NCBI RefSeq assembly: GCF_009372235.1
Contig: NZ_SULL01000013.1
Span: 186,001-250,000, forward strand
Source of the DNA: Dickeya oryzae
GTDB taxonomy: Bacteria; Pseudomonadota; Gammaproteobacteria; Enterobacterales; Enterobacteriaceae
Length of the DNA: 64,000 nt
Direction of reading: 5' to 3'
Positions 21,440-31,373 of the stretch are shown here, one piece after another; the first letter of the stretch is position 1, and each line of letters begins with the position of its first letter. The notes beneath the pieces are model-generated. The model ran no database searches. It was not told the origin of the DNA and worked only from the letters and a program-made list of their open reading frames with translations. The position numbers and the translations under genes were made by a program.

Positions 21440-22849
21440 TTATTTCCCCTCTCCCAACAAATCCTGCGCCGCTGATAACGGTCGCGCGGGTGTCTGCGCC
21501 AGTCCCGGTTCACCGTTGGGCGCGCCCTCTCCCGGTTGCGGTCCTTTTTTAATCAAGCGCACCAGATAGGCATACCCCACGCCAAATACCGACAGGTACA
21601 CCGCAATAAATAGCAGCAAACTCACACTCATCTGCAGGTCACCGTGTGCCGATACCGCCTCACGGGTGCGTTGCAAACCGTAAACCACCCACGGTTGGCG
21701 GCCGACTTCGGTAGTGAACCAACCGGCCAGAATGGCGACCAACCCCGACGGCCCCATCAGCAGGGTGAACCACAAAAATGGCCGCGACTGATACAAACGC
21801 TGACGCCAGCGCAGCCACAACCCCAGAGCCCCGAGCAGGATCATCAGCATTCCCAAACCGACCATGATGCGAAACGACCAAAACACCACCGGCGAGTTGG
21901 GTCGTTCGTCTTTAGGGAAGCTCTTCAATGCCGGGACCTGTTTATCCAGACTGTGGGTCAGGATCAGGCTACCCAGATAAGGAATTTCCAGCGCATAGCG
22001 GGTGGTTTCACGTTCCATATCCGGCCAGCCCACCAAAATCAGCGGCGTCGGTTCGCCGGGTGGGTTATCCCAGTGGCCTTCAATCGCGGCAATTTTAGCG
22101 GGCTGGTATTTCAGCGTGTTCAGACCATGCATATCGCCCAGCAACGCCTGAATGGGAGCGACAATCAACGCCATCCAGAGTGCCATCGACAACATTTTGC
22201 GAATGGCCGGGGTATCGTTGCGCCGCAGCAAATGCCAGGCGGCAGACGCGCCGACAAAAAAGGCGCTGGCAAGAAATGCCGCCGTCGCCATATGCATCAG
22301 TCGGTACGGGAAAGAGGGATTGAAGATAACCGCCAGCCAGTCTACCGGCACCACCACACCGTTATGAATTTCGTGCCCCTGCGGGGTCTGCATCCAACTG
22401 TTGGAGGCGAGGATCCAGAACGTGGACATGATCGTACCGAGTGCCACCATGCAGGTCGCGAAAAAGTGCAACCCCGGCCCGACCCGCTGCCAGCCAAACA
22501 ACATGACACCGAGAAAACCGGCTTCCAAAAAGAATGCGGTCAGCACCTCGTAGGTCAACAGTGGGCCGGTAATACTGCCAGCAAACTGCGAAAAACCGCT
22601 CCAGTTGGTACCAAACTGGTAGGCCATCACCAGACCGGACACCACACCCATACCAAAGTTAACGGCAAAGATTTTCGACCAGAAATGGTAGAGATCACAG
22701 TAGTCGCGGTTTCTGGTTTTCAGCCACAACCCTTCCAGCACAGCCAGAAAACTGGCCAGCCCAATAGTGATGGCGGGAAAAATGATATGGAAGGATACCG
22801 TGAACGCAAACTGTATCCTTGCCAGATGAAATGCATCGAGTCCAAACAT
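21440..22849 (-). CDS. cydA: Cytochrome bd-type quinol oxidase subunit I (CydA/CioA, short Q-loop)
   Basis: 469-residue membrane subunit carrying the haem and quinol sites. It opens MFGLDAFHLARIQFAFTVSFH with the haem-ligand histidine region. GRQPWVVYG in the quinol-loop area and a total length well below E. coli CydA (522) indicate the short Q-loop (CioA-like) class. It reduces oxygen with electrons from quinol without pumping protons. First gene of cydA-cydB-DUF2474, inserted between moaA and ybhK relative to E. coli. Confidence 0.92.
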   Translation of the reverse strand: MFGLDAFHLARIQFAFTVSFHIIFPAITIGLASFLAVLEGLWLKTRNRDYCDLYHFWSKIFAVNFGMGVVSGLVMAYQFGTNWSGFSQFAGSITGPLLTYEVLTAFFLEAGFLGVMLFGWQRVGPGLHFFATCMVALGTIMSTFWILASNSWMQTPQGHEIHNGVVVPVDWLAVIFNPSFPYRLMHMATAAFLASAFFVGASAAWHLLRRNDTPAIRKMLSMALWMALIVAPIQALLGDMHGLNTLKYQPAKIAAIEGHWDNPPGEPTPLILVGWPDMERETTRYALEIPYLGSLILTHSLDKQVPALKSFPKDERPNSPVVFWSFRIMVGLGMLMILLGALGLWLRWRQRLYQSRPFLWFTLLMGPSGLVAILAGWFTTEVGRQPWVVYGLQRTREAVSAHGDLQMSVSLLLFIAVYLSVFGVGYAYLVRLIKKGPQPGEGAPNGEPGLAQTPARPLSAAQDLLGEGK

Positions 22850-23442
22850 GCCTTACCCCTGGACTGTTATCAGCCCTGCTATCGTTTTACTTGTCGGCTG
22901 GCACGCAGGCCAGAATCAGGAAACAGCGCCGACGTGCGCCGATGACATAACGCGCGGGAAATATCGCGCCGAGGCGAGATACCACCGGCACTGATCTTAA
23001 AATGGGCAGGAGTGAATGGGTATAAACAGTCTGCGTTATTTAGACTATAACAGCTTGAACATCATTTAATAATTTCATTATTAATCAGCAATAAAATCAA
23101 ATGATGATTTTTAAACACCTTTAAAAACAAATAAATGATAAATATTGATAGAAATATAACAGAATAATTTATTACAAATTAAATTTGGGAAGAATATATT
23201 CCCTCTCCCTTGATATCGGTCGTTGTCCCCTCGGCATCGTTGCCTGTCTGATGTCCAGCCAGCCTGTTCACCACCAGGCCTTCCCGACGTCACGGTGCTG
23301 TTTACTGCCCCTCGGGTGAACATCATTAACCCCATCGATACCTGGCGCTGAAATTTTCAGTTGGCACTTATGCAGCTTTCACCAAAGATGTGGTATATAA
23401 CCGCTACTTTTTAGGGTAGATAACCGGAATATAAGGGCAGGT
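22850..23442. other. Divergent promoter region between cydA and ybhK
   Basis: About 590 bases without a credible gene. The middle, around 23040-23180, is strikingly AT-rich compared with the flanking genes. It should hold the promoters of the oxidase operon (minus) and ybhK (plus). A 74-codon minus-strand frame at 23111-23335 has no domain and no good start. I could not define an FNR- or ArcA-type site with confidence. Confidence 0.55.
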
Positions 23443-24363
23443 ATGGGTAATCGCACGTTGGCGGAGCTGGGTAGCGTGGTCGCACTGGGTGGCGGCCATG
23501 GACTGGGGCGCGTGATGTCATCGCTCTCCTTTCTCGGCTCGCGGCTGACAGGCATTGTCACCACCACCGACAATGGCGGCTCTACCGGGCGCATTCGCCG
23601 CTCGGAAGGCGGCATTGCCTGGGGCGACACCCGTAACTGTCTTAACCAGCTGATCACCACGCCCAGTGTCGCCTCCGCCATGTTTGAATACCGCTTCAAC
23701 GGCAACGGCGAGTTGTCCGGCCACAACCTGGGTAATTTGATGCTCAAAGCGATGGACCACCTCAGTGTGCGTCCACTGGAAGCCATCAACCTGATACGCA
23801 ATCTGCTTAACGTCGACGCGCTTTTGATCCCGATGTCAGAGCAGCCCGTCGACCTGATGGCGATTGATACGCAAGGCAACCCGGTGTATGGCGAAGTGGC
23901 GGTCGATCAACTCGCCGCACTGCCGCAAGACCTGATGCTCTATCCAAGTGCACCGGCCACACAAGAGGCGTTGACGGCGATAGCCGAAGCAGACCTGATC
24001 CTGATAGGGCCAGGCAGTTTCCTCACCAGCCTGATGCCGCCTTTACTGCTGACCGATCTGGCTCAGTCGCTGCACGACGCGCGTGCGCCGGTGGTCTATA
24101 TCGGTAATCTGGGGACTGAACAAAGCCAGATAGCCACCCGTCTGACACTGGTCCGAAAGCTGCAACTCATCGAAAGCAAGATCAACCGGCGCATCATCGA
24201 TGCCGTTGTTGTCGCTCCCCAAACCGATACTCATGGCGTGAACGACCGCCTGATTATCCGACAGCCGCTGGGGGCACAAGATGTGCCCCACCACCATGAT
24301 CGCCAATTGCTGCAAGCCGCGTTAGAGCAGGCCGTGCAAGCGCTGGGGCTGTGTCCGGCTTAA
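23443..24363 (+). CDS. ybhK: YbhK, YvcK/CofD-like family protein
   Basis: 306-residue protein of the YvcK (gluconeogenesis factor) family. It has the glycine-rich [13 protein letters not shown] nucleotide-binding opening and [14 protein letters not shown], both highly conserved. In Bacillus YvcK supports growth on gluconeogenic carbon sources and binds UDP-sugars; the role of YbhK in enterobacteria is not settled. It lies between moaA and uvrB as in E. coli, although oxidase genes separate it from moaA here. Confidence 0.93.
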   Translation: MGNRTLAELGSVVALGGGHGLGRVMSSLSFLGSRLTGIVTTTDNGGSTGRIRRSEGGIAWGDTRNCLNQLITTPSVASAMFEYRFNGNGELSGHNLGNLMLKAMDHLSVRPLEAINLIRNLLNVDALLIPMSEQPVDLMAIDTQGNPVYGEVAVDQLAALPQDLMLYPSAPATQEALTAIAEADLILIGPGSFLTSLMPPLLLTDLAQSLHDARAPVVYIGNLGTEQSQIATRLTLVRKLQLIESKINRRIIDAVVVAPQTDTHGVNDRLIIRQPLGAQDVPHHHDRQLLQAALEQAVQALGLCPA

Positions 24364-24365
24364 GG

Positions 24366-24812
24366 TCACGCCCTCAGCCACGGCGTATGGGTAACCCCCA
24401 CTAATAGCCCCTCAGGGCTGAGGAAACGGGTTACCGTCTGACCCCAGGGTTCCAGTCGGTTATCCACCAGCAATGGGTAACCCTGTTGTTTGATTGCCTC
24501 GGTCGCCGCCCCGATATCCACCACTTCCAGTTCCATCCAGCCTTGCGGAATCGGGTAGGTTGACGGCCAGCTGTCAGTGCCGAAGCAGGACTGGCTCGCC
24601 TGCGCCAGCGGCCATAATGCAAAGTGCTTCACACCGTCCAACGTATCGCAGGTCAGGTAGGCGTCATTACCTTCCATCGGTTTTATCGGCAGATTCAACA
24701 GGGTCTGATAGAACGTCTGGCTGGTCGGCACCGACACCGTTATCGGCCCAAAACCTGCCACGAACAGCACATCGACACCAGAAAGCGGCACATCGGGGAT
24801 CGTATTTTTCAT
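24366..24812 (-). CDS. VOC-superfamily (glyoxalase/bleomycin resistance-like) protein
   Basis: 148-residue protein with paired beta-alpha-beta-beta-beta modules, e.g. FGPITVSVPTSQTFYQTLL and GWMELEVVDIGAATEAIKQQGY, as in vicinal oxygen chelate proteins. No specific substrate is evident, and metal-ligand residues are not obvious by eye. The start at ATG 24812 is used; a GTG one codon upstream is possible. It is convergent with ybhK, 2 bases apart, and lies downstream of uvrB. E. coli has no gene at this position. Confidence 0.8.
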   Translation of the reverse strand: MKNTIPDVPLSGVDVLFVAGFGPITVSVPTSQTFYQTLLNLPIKPMEGNDAYLTCDTLDGVKHFALWPLAQASQSCFGTDSWPSTYPIPQGWMELEVVDIGAATEAIKQQGYPLLVDNRLEPWGQTVTRFLSPEGLLVGVTHTPWLRA

Positions 24813-24885
24813 CACACCATCACTCTTGTATTCGGAGGTATCGCGTCACGCCGCTGGCAAAAGTATGCCAACAGCACCAACGCAG

Positions 24886-26898
24886 TCAGGATGCCGCAAT
24901 AAACTGCTCGCGCAGCGCGTGGATTTCGTCGCGCAGACGGGCGGCCTCTTCGAATTCCAGATTCTGTGCATGGGTCAGCATCTGGCTTTCCAGCTCACGG
25001 ATTTTCTGATCCAACGCTTTCGGCGACAGTTGCTGATACCGTGCCGCCGGTTCCGCCGCTTTCTTGCCGCGGCCTTTGCCCTTGCCGTTGACAGGCTGAC
25101 CAATCTGCAAAATGTCGCCAATCTTCTTGTTCAGCCCCTGCGGCACAATGCCATGCTGCTCGTTGTAGGCCTGCTGTTTCTCACGGCGGCGTTGGGTTTC
25201 ATTGATGGCGCGCTCCATCGACGGCGTAATCCTGTCGGCATACAAAATCGCCTTGCCGTTAAGGTTACGCGCCGCACGGCCAATGGTCTGAATCAGCGAC
25301 CGCTCCGAGCGCAGGAAGCCTTCTTTGTCGGCGTCCAGAATCGCCACCAGCGACACTTCTGGCATATCCAGCCCTTCACGCAGCAGGTTGATACCCACCA
25401 ATACGTCGAACTCGCCCAGTCGCAAATCACGGATGATTTCTACCCGCTCCACGGTATCGATATCCGAGTGCAGGTAACGTACCCGCTCGCCGTGCTCTTC
25501 CAGATACTCGGTCAGGTCCTCCGCCATGCGTTTGGTCAGGGTGGTGACCAGCACACGCTCGTTAATGGCCGAACGTTTGCGGATTTCCGACAGCAAATCG
25601 TCCACCTGCGTCGTAACCGGGCGCACTTCCAGCACCGGGTCCAGCAGGCCGGTCGGCCGCACTACCTGATCGATTATCTCGCCGCCAGATTTTTCCAGTT
25701 CGTAATTACCTGGCGTCGCCGAAACATAAATGGTCTGAGGTGCCAGCGCTTCGAATTCCTCAAACTTCATCGGCCGGTTATCCAACGCCGAGGGTAAGCG
25801 AAACCCGTATTCCACCAGCGTTTCTTTACGTGCCCGGTCACCACGATACATCCCCCCCAGTTGCGGGATAGTCACATGGGATTCGTCAATCACCAGCAGC
25901 CCATCGGCGGGCAGGTAATCAAACAAGGTTGGCGGCGGTTCGCCGGGGCCGCGTCCGGACAGAAAGCGGGAGTAGTTTTCAATGCCGGAGCAATACCCCA
26001 GCTCATTCATCATTTCCAGATCGAAGGTGGTGCGCTGCGCCAGCCGCTGCTCTTCCAGCAGTTTATTGTTAGCCAGCAACACCTGACGGCGTTCCGCCAG
26101 TTCGACTTTGATCTCTTCCATCGCCTGCAAAATGCGTTCGCGTGGCGTCACATAGTGGGTTTTCGGGTAAATGGTGTAACGCGGTACGGTTTGCACGATG
26201 TGGCCGGTGAGCGGGTCAAACAGCGACAGCCGCTCCACTTCTTCGTCAAACAACTCGACCCGCAGCGCTATCTCATCGGATTCCGCCGGGAAAATATCGA
26301 TGACCTCGCCGCGAACCCGGAAGGTGCCACGGCTAAAGGCCTGATCGTTGCGGGAATATTGCAACTCCGCCAGCCGACGCAAAATAGCGCGCTGATCAAT
26401 CAGCATGCCTTGCGTCAGGTGCAGCATCATCTTCAGGTAGAGGTCCGGGTCGCCCAGACCGTAAATGGCGGATACCGACGCCACCACTACCACGTCACGC
26501 CGCTCCAGCAGGGCCTTGGTCGCAGACAAGCGCATCTGCTCGATGTGTTCGTTAACCGAAGCATCCTTCTCGATAAAGGTATCGGAGCTTGGCACATAGG
26601 CTTCAGGCTGGTAGTAATCGTAGTAAGACACGAAATACTCCACCGCGTTGTCCGGAAAAAACTCCTTCATTTCGCCATACAACTGCGCGGCCAGGGTTTT
26701 ATTCGGTGCCAGCACCATGGTAGGCCGGTTGAGATCCGCAATCACGTTAGCGATGGTAAACGTCTTGCCGGAGCCTGTTACCCCCAATAATGTCTGATGC
26801 GCCAGCCCGTCTTCCAGCCCCTCTTTCAGACGACGTATCGCTTCAGGTTGGTCGCCTGCGGGCTTAAAGGCAGAATGCAGTTTGAACGCTTTACTCAT
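24886..26898 (-). CDS. uvrB: Excinuclease ABC subunit B
   Basis: 670-residue DNA-damage recognition helicase-like subunit of UvrABC nucleotide excision repair. Walker A GVTGSGKT lies near residue 40, followed by the tyrosine-rich beta-hairpin [14 protein letters not shown], then the helicase C domain and a C-terminal UVR domain (about 630-665) that contacts UvrC. The ATG at 26898 gives [11 protein letters not shown], as in E. coli (673 residues); the upstream ATG at 26934 is rejected. A LexA box lies about 130 bases upstream, so SOS control is expected. Confidence 0.97.
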   Translation of the reverse strand: MSKAFKLHSAFKPAGDQPEAIRRLKEGLEDGLAHQTLLGVTGSGKTFTIANVIADLNRPTMVLAPNKTLAAQLYGEMKEFFPDNAVEYFVSYYDYYQPEAYVPSSDTFIEKDASVNEHIEQMRLSATKALLERRDVVVVASVSAIYGLGDPDLYLKMMLHLTQGMLIDQRAILRRLAELQYSRNDQAFSRGTFRVRGEVIDIFPAESDEIALRVELFDEEVERLSLFDPLTGHIVQTVPRYTIYPKTHYVTPRERILQAMEEIKVELAERRQVLLANNKLLEEQRLAQRTTFDLEMMNELGYCSGIENYSRFLSGRGPGEPPPTLFDYLPADGLLVIDESHVTIPQLGGMYRGDRARKETLVEYGFRLPSALDNRPMKFEEFEALAPQTIYVSATPGNYELEKSGGEIIDQVVRPTGLLDPVLEVRPVTTQVDDLLSEIRKRSAINERVLVTTLTKRMAEDLTEYLEEHGERVRYLHSDIDTVERVEIIRDLRLGEFDVLVGINLLREGLDMPEVSLVAILDADKEGFLRSERSLIQTIGRAARNLNGKAILYADRITPSMERAINETQRRREKQQAYNEQHGIVPQGLNKKIGDILQIGQPVNGKGKGRGKKAAEPAARYQQLSPKALDQKIRELESQMLTHAQNLEFEEAARLRDEIHALREQFIAAS

Positions 26899-27026
26899 GA
26901 ACAAGACACCCGGATAAAAAACGGTTGGAATCACGCATCAGACGCGAGTCGGCATGACCCGCCTCATCGACAGGAAAGGGATACGTCTAGTATGAAAACC
27001 CCCAGCCAGATTTGCCAGCCTCATAT

Positions 27027-27046
27027 TACTGGATATAAAAACAGCA
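27027..27046. promoter_or_regulatory. LexA (SOS) box upstream of uvrB
   Basis: TACTG-N10-CAGCA fits the LexA consensus TACTGTATATATATACAGTA, with the essential CTG (27029-27031) and CAG (27042-27044) at the correct N10 spacing and an AT-rich centre. E. coli uvrB is a known LexA target with its box at a similar place. Confidence 0.88.
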
Positions 27047-27301
27047 TCAAGTAATTCTTAACCATTGACCACACACCAGCACGTGCCCTCGTTGACTAGC
27101 ACAGAGTGATGTTGCTATCCAGCAAAAAATCACGCATTTATCCCCAGAAATGCTGTTTCTCAAATTATCTGCTACGACCAGTGTCGGTAATTTATTCAGG
27201 GATGACGCACTGACATAAAAGTGACTTGATTTTAATTAATTTATTGATTTAAAAGAACTTCACAAAAAAGCGGAGTTTAGCACCAAACCCGGTGTAACCC
27301 G

Positions 27302-27329
27302 CGCCAGCTCTTGGCTGGCGCGTTTTTTC
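27302..27329 (+). terminator. Intrinsic terminator with no upstream gene
   Basis: A perfect GCGCCAGC / GCTGGCGC stem with a TCTT-type loop is followed directly by GTTTTTTCT, which is a textbook rho-independent terminator for plus-strand transcription. Both flanking genes (uvrB, bioD) are on the minus strand, so it must end something else, perhaps a small RNA starting in the AT-rich stretch around 27200-27270. Confidence 0.7.
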
Positions 27330-27520
27330 TAACCCTAATACACACAGTTATCCACAGAAATAGTGGATAACTCCCACAAGCGCCCGCGCCTCCTGTATTG
27401 GCGTCTTTCGTTACCTTGGCCCGTTAGAGACCGGCAAACGACTTTTAAACAAAATTTCCGTGTTTGACGTGCCGCTTATTATAAAAAAAAGTGCTAAATG
27501 ACACAGACTTAGCAAAAAGA

Positions 27521-27555
27521 AAAACTGCTGACCCAGTGGCTCGATCAGCAGTTTT
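27521..27555 (-). terminator. Terminator of the bioBFCD operon
   Basis: 11-bp stem (27521-27531 with 27545-27555) and 13-base loop. Read on the minus strand it is followed by TTTTTCTTTTTGC, giving the expected U-tract. It lies about 75 bases beyond the bioD stop. Confidence 0.75.
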
Positions 27556-27631
27556 CAAGATGGTTTTTTCTATCAATTTCAATTAGGAACAGGGATAAAA
27601 CCACCACCTACGCAACATTCACCCAACTTCG

Positions 27632-28312
27632 TTAACCTGTTAGTAAAGTGATGTTTAAGTAATCACCGATATCCTGCTGAAACGGCTTGGATAAATACGG
27701 GATTTCCCCTAACAACGGCGCCGGAAGGTTATCTTGTAACGTCTGCAAATAGGCGCGGTGATAACGCCCTGGCGGCTGCACGACATTGGCAATCCATCCC
27801 GCCAGCCTGACACCCGCGTGCTGCACGGCCTGCGCGGTGAGCATGGCGTGATTGATGCACCCCAGCTTGACGCCGACGACCAAAATCACCGCTAACGCCT
27901 CTTCCTGTACCCAGTCAGCAAAGGTTTGCTGTGTGGAAAGCGGCGTAAACCAGCCGCCCGCCCCTTCAACCAGGACCCAGTTTGCCTGACGCTCAAGCTG
28001 GCGCAGACCGTCACTGAGGGTAGAAAAGTCAATCGGTCGATTTTCCTCTGCACTGACGATATGGGGCGATGTCGGTTCCATAAAGGCCAGCGGATTCACC
28101 GCGTCGTATGGCAGCGCCAGTGTGCTGTTAGTCTGTAGCTGCAATGCATCGCTATTGCGGATGCCGTGTGGGGTTAGCTCACACCCGGACGCCACGGGCT
28201 TATAACCTGCGGTACGGTATCCGGCACGACGGGCAGCCTGCAACAGCGCCACACTGGCAACGGTTTTCCCCACTTCGGTATCGGTTCCGGTTACAAACCA
28301 GCGCTCAGTCAC
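27632..28312 (-). CDS. bioD: Dethiobiotin synthetase BioD
   Basis: 226-residue ATP-dependent ligase closing the ureido ring of dethiobiotin from 7,8-diaminopelargonate. The P-loop GTDTEVGKT lies near the N-terminus, with VEGAGGWFTPL as the substrate/Mg region. E. coli BioD is 225 residues. It overlaps the end of bioC by 8 bases and is the last gene of bioBFCD. Confidence 0.95.
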   Translation of the reverse strand: MTERWFVTGTDTEVGKTVASVALLQAARRAGYRTAGYKPVASGCELTPHGIRNSDALQLQTNSTLALPYDAVNPLAFMEPTSPHIVSAEENRPIDFSTLSDGLRQLERQANWVLVEGAGGWFTPLSTQQTFADWVQEEALAVILVVGVKLGCINHAMLTAQAVQHAGVRLAGWIANVVQPPGRYHRAYLQTLQDNLPAPLLGEIPYLSKPFQQDIGDYLNITLLTG

Positions 28313-29087
28313 GGTAAATCACTCCAAAAATGCGTTGATAGGTCAGCGGATAGCCTTGTGGGTGACGGCTATAATGCGTAGCCAGCGCCATCAGTTTCTG
28401 ACGGTTCAGGCCGCGCGGCTCCCGCCCTTCCCGCAACCAGGTCGCCCCCACACCTTTGACGGAGCGCATCAGCGCCAGTACATCGGGAAAATAGCATGTC
28501 GCGGGGGCCAGCGAGATATCCGCATGGTAACGACGACAGGTTGAAACAATGGCTTCCAGCGACAAGAATCGATTAATACGCCGGGAGCCATCCAGTTGCT
28601 GCCAGGCGTCATCCAGCTCGGCCAGCGTCCCCTGCGCCAGCGTACAAAAGGCAATCACCCCGCCAGGCCGGGTGACCCGATAAAGCTCGGCCAGACCGGC
28701 GGCAAAGTCATCACACCATTGCATCGCCATATTGCTAAAACTGATATCCACGCTGCCATCCGCCAGCGGCAAGTGCTCGATATCCCCCTGCAGGTAGTGT
28801 GTCGCGGCCTGACGCTGACGCGCCATCGTCAGCATATCCACGGACAGGTCCAGCGCCGTCACCCGTTTTCCGCACGCCTGCCAGCGCGCACTGAAATAGC
28901 CGGTACCACAACCGGCATCCAGCAGTTCACCGCCGTGATGTTCACCAACCAGAGTCATCAGGTGTTCGCCGCTTTCACGCTGTAGTGCGGCAAAGCGGTC
29001 ATACTGCGAAGCCGCCCGGCCGAAAGCACGGGCGATCGCCTGTTTATGGGGGGGCGATGCGTTCAACACCCCGTCAACCTGCGTCAT
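28305..29087 (-). CDS. bioC: Malonyl-ACP O-methyltransferase BioC
   Basis: 260-residue SAM-dependent methyltransferase that masks malonyl-ACP so that fatty acid synthesis can build pimeloyl-ACP methyl ester. SAM motif I is [12 protein letters not shown] (about residue 55). It overlaps bioF by 14 bases and bioD by 8, giving tight coupling in the biotin operon. The matching esterase bioH is not in this window, as in E. coli where it lies elsewhere. Confidence 0.94.
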   Translation of the reverse strand: MTQVDGVLNASPPHKQAIARAFGRAASQYDRFAALQRESGEHLMTLVGEHHGGELLDAGCGTGYFSARWQACGKRVTALDLSVDMLTMARQRQAATHYLQGDIEHLPLADGSVDISFSNMAMQWCDDFAAGLAELYRVTRPGGVIAFCTLAQGTLAELDDAWQQLDGSRRINRFLSLEAIVSTCRRYHADISLAPATCYFPDVLALMRSVKGVGATWLREGREPRGLNRQKLMALATHYSRHPQGYPLTYQRIFGVIYRD

Positions 29088-30246
29088 GCAACACCTCCAG
29101 CAGTCTGTCGATATCGTCAGGCTGATGACTGGCTGTCAGGGTAATGCGCAAGCGTGCCGTACCCGGTGGCACGGTGGGCGGCCGTATGGCGTTGACCCAC
29201 AGCCCCGCCGAGCGCAATTGCTGCGACAGCGCCAGCGACCAGGCGTTATCACCGACAATCAGCGGCTGAATGGCGCTTTCTGATGCCAACAGGCGAAACG
29301 GCAGGCCTGCAGCCCCCTTGCGAAAACGCTGAACATTCTGCGCCAGCGCATCACGCCGGGCATCGCCATCATCGCCACGAATAGTCGTCAGCGCCGCTGA
29401 CAGCGCACAGGCTTGCGCCGGTGGCATGGCGGTGCTGTATATCAGATGGCGGGCAAACTGTAGCAAGTATTCCGCAATCGACTGGCTACACAACACCGCC
29501 GCACCGCTGACACCAAAGGCCTTGCCGAAGGTGACGATCAGCAATTCAGGTTTCACCCCTTGTTGCGCGCAACAGCCGCGACCGTGCTCCCCCAGCGTGC
29601 CGATACCGTGGGCATCATCCACCATCAGCCAGGCGCTCTGCTCGCGACAACACTGGTGCAATGCCGCCAACGGTGCCGTATCACCATCCATGCTGAATAC
29701 CCCTTCGGTGACCACCAGCGTCTGACCACCTACCGGTTTTTCCAGCAATGCCGGTTTTTCCAACAATGATTGCAACGATTCCGGCTGGTTATGGTGAAAG
29801 CGGCGTAGCGTCGCGGGTGACAGGCTGGCGGCTTCCAGTAGCGAGGCATGGCTGAGCCGATCCGCCAGAATACGGTCGCCCTCTGCCATCAGCGCAGCTA
29901 TCACCGCCTGATTCGCGGCAAAACCGGAGATCATCAGCACTGCCCGGTCATATCCCAGCCAGTCTGCCAACTGTTGCTCCAGTTGTTGGTGTGCGGTGGT
30001 ATAACCGGTTACGTGACCAGAGCCGCCACTGCCCACACCGAACTGCTGCGCCCCTTGCTGCCAGGCGCGCACAATCGCCGGGTGCTGGCTCAACCCCAGA
30101 TAATCATTACAGGAAAAATTGAGATAACGTTGTTGCTCGCGCACCAGCCAGCGACCGCTGCCACCGTCATTAGCCAGACGCACCCGGTAGGCGTCTTGCG
30201 CCTGCCGCTGTGCCAGCGCCTGATCGATCCGTTGCTGCCAGCTCAT
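29074..30246 (-). CDS. bioF: 8-amino-7-oxononanoate synthase BioF
   Basis: 390-residue PLP enzyme condensing pimeloyl-ACP with alanine. It shows the class II oxoamine synthase motifs [25 protein letters not shown] and the PLP-lysine motif [11 protein letters not shown]. Its ATG follows the bioB stop directly (TAAATG), and its end overlaps bioC. Length is as usual for the family (about 384-390). Confidence 0.95.
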   Translation of the reverse strand: MSWQQRIDQALAQRQAQDAYRVRLANDGGSGRWLVREQQRYLNFSCNDYLGLSQHPAIVRAWQQGAQQFGVGSGGSGHVTGYTTAHQQLEQQLADWLGYDRAVLMISGFAANQAVIAALMAEGDRILADRLSHASLLEAASLSPATLRRFHHNQPESLQSLLEKPALLEKPVGGQTLVVTEGVFSMDGDTAPLAALHQCCREQSAWLMVDDAHGIGTLGEHGRGCCAQQGVKPELLIVTFGKAFGVSGAAVLCSQSIAEYLLQFARHLIYSTAMPPAQACALSAALTTIRGDDGDARRDALAQNVQRFRKGAAGLPFRLLASESAIQPLIVGDNAWSLALSQQLRSAGLWVNAIRPPTVPPGTARLRITLTASHQPDDIDRLLEVLHDAG

Positions 30247-31284
30247 TTATACCGCCGCGTTGTAATATTGCTCAGTATCGGTATGCAGCAATTGCTCGGT
30301 CAGATGCTGCTGTTGCTGGTTGTCGCCATATTCGGTTTGGGTTTGCTGCGGGTTAAGCCCCAGTTTGCGAAACAGCAACAGGTCCTTATCTTCTTTCGGG
30401 TTTGGCGTCGTCAGCAGCTTGCAACCATAAAAAATGGAATTGGCACCCGCCATAAAACACATCGCCTGTGTCTGTTCGCTCATCTGTTCACGACCGGCGG
30501 ATAGCCGCACATAAGACGTCGGCATCATGATGCGTGCCACCGCAATAGTGCGGATAAAATCGAATGGGTCCACATCGTCGTTTTCCGCCAGCGGCGTGCC
30601 CTTCACTTTCACCAGCATGTTGATGGGGACACTCTCCGGCGGCGTCGGCAGATTGGCCAGTTGCACCAACAGGCCAGCACGGTCACGCACCGTTTCCCCC
30701 AGCCCGACAATCCCGCCGGAGCAGACTTTGATACCTGCACCACGGACTTTATCCAGCGTATCGAGCCGCTCCTGATAGGTACGGGTGGTAATGATGTTGC
30801 CGTAAAACTCCGGCGAGGTATCCAGGTTGTGGTTATAGAAATCCAGCCCGGCCGCCGCCAGTCGCTGTGCCTGATCGCCATGCAGCGTACCCAGCGTCAT
30901 GCAGGTTTCCATACCCATCTCTTTCACACCGCGCACCATCGATTCCAGATACGGCATATCGCGCTCGTGAGGATTTTTCCACGCCGCGCCCATACAGAAT
31001 CGGGTCGAGCCTGCAGCTTTTGCCTGACGGGCGGACTCCAGTACCTGCTCAACCTGCATGAGCCTTTCGGTTTCAATGCCGGTGCGGTAACGGGCGCTTT
31101 GCGGACAATATTTGCAATCTTCCGGACACGCGCCGGTTTTGATGGATAACAGTGTGCTGACCTGCACCTGACGGGAATCAAAGTGCTGGCGATGCACCTG
31201 CTGTGCCTCAAACATCAGTTCCAGAAACGGCTTATCAAACAGGGCTTGCGCCTGTTCCAGTGTCCAGTTTACGCGTTCGGTCAT
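30247..31284 (-). CDS. bioB: Biotin synthase BioB (radical SAM)
   Basis: 345-residue iron-sulfur enzyme inserting sulfur into dethiobiotin. The SAM cluster motif CPEDCKYC is near residue 50; later conserved residues include [11 protein letters not shown] and [10 protein letters not shown] for the second cluster and its Arg ligand. The ATG at 31284 is preferred over 31290: GGAG then lies 8 bases upstream, and [11 protein letters not shown] aligns end to end with E. coli MAHRPRWTLSQ. First gene of bioBFCD, divergent from bioA across the operator. Confidence 0.96.
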   Translation of the reverse strand: MTERVNWTLEQAQALFDKPFLELMFEAQQVHRQHFDSRQVQVSTLLSIKTGACPEDCKYCPQSARYRTGIETERLMQVEQVLESARQAKAAGSTRFCMGAAWKNPHERDMPYLESMVRGVKEMGMETCMTLGTLHGDQAQRLAAAGLDFYNHNLDTSPEFYGNIITTRTYQERLDTLDKVRGAGIKVCSGGIVGLGETVRDRAGLLVQLANLPTPPESVPINMLVKVKGTPLAENDDVDPFDFIRTIAVARIMMPTSYVRLSAGREQMSEQTQAMCFMAGANSIFYGCKLLTTPNPKEDKDLLLFRKLGLNPQQTQTEYGDNQQQQHLTEQLLHTDTEQYYNAAV

Positions 31285-31335
31285 CGTCATTGCTCCGGGT
31301 AAAAAAGTCTCGCCAGTGTAATTTATGTGGGTATA

Positions 31336-31369
31336 CTGTCAACCAAATTGAGATCAGATTAGTTGACAA
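31336..31369. promoter_or_regulatory. BirA-type bio operator between bioB and bioA
   Basis: Imperfect palindrome CTGTCAAC-N18-GTTGACAA with seven of eight arm bases paired, resembling the E. coli operator TTGTAAACC-N16-GGTTTACAA bound by biotinyl-AMP-BirA. It lies between the divergent bioB and bioA starts and ends only 4 bases from the bioA ATG, a placement also known in E. coli. Confidence 0.85.
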
Positions 31370-31373
31370 CAGT

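Larger units (their letters stand above)
26899..27631. other. Long intergenic region between uvrB and bioD
   Basis: About 730 bases. From left to right it holds the uvrB leader with LexA box, an AT-rich segment (27200-27270), a plus-strand terminator at 27302-27329 with no plus-strand gene in front of it, and the bioD terminator at 27521-27555. Only one short frame was seen (ATG near 27109, 34 codons), with no evidence of being real. The orphan terminator raises the possibility of a small RNA. Confidence 0.6.

Noticed and set aside
21644..22945. 433-codon plus-strand frame opposite cydA
   Set aside because: Long only because it mirrors the high-GC cydA gene; it is rich in Gln/His/Arg and has no domain.
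22990..23200. FNR or ArcA sites before cydA
   Set aside because: The region is AT-rich and gives many weak matches, none with both half sites intact.
24826..26790. Long plus-strand frames opposite uvrB
   Set aside because: Antisense shadows; uvrB on the other strand has full motifs and a LexA box.
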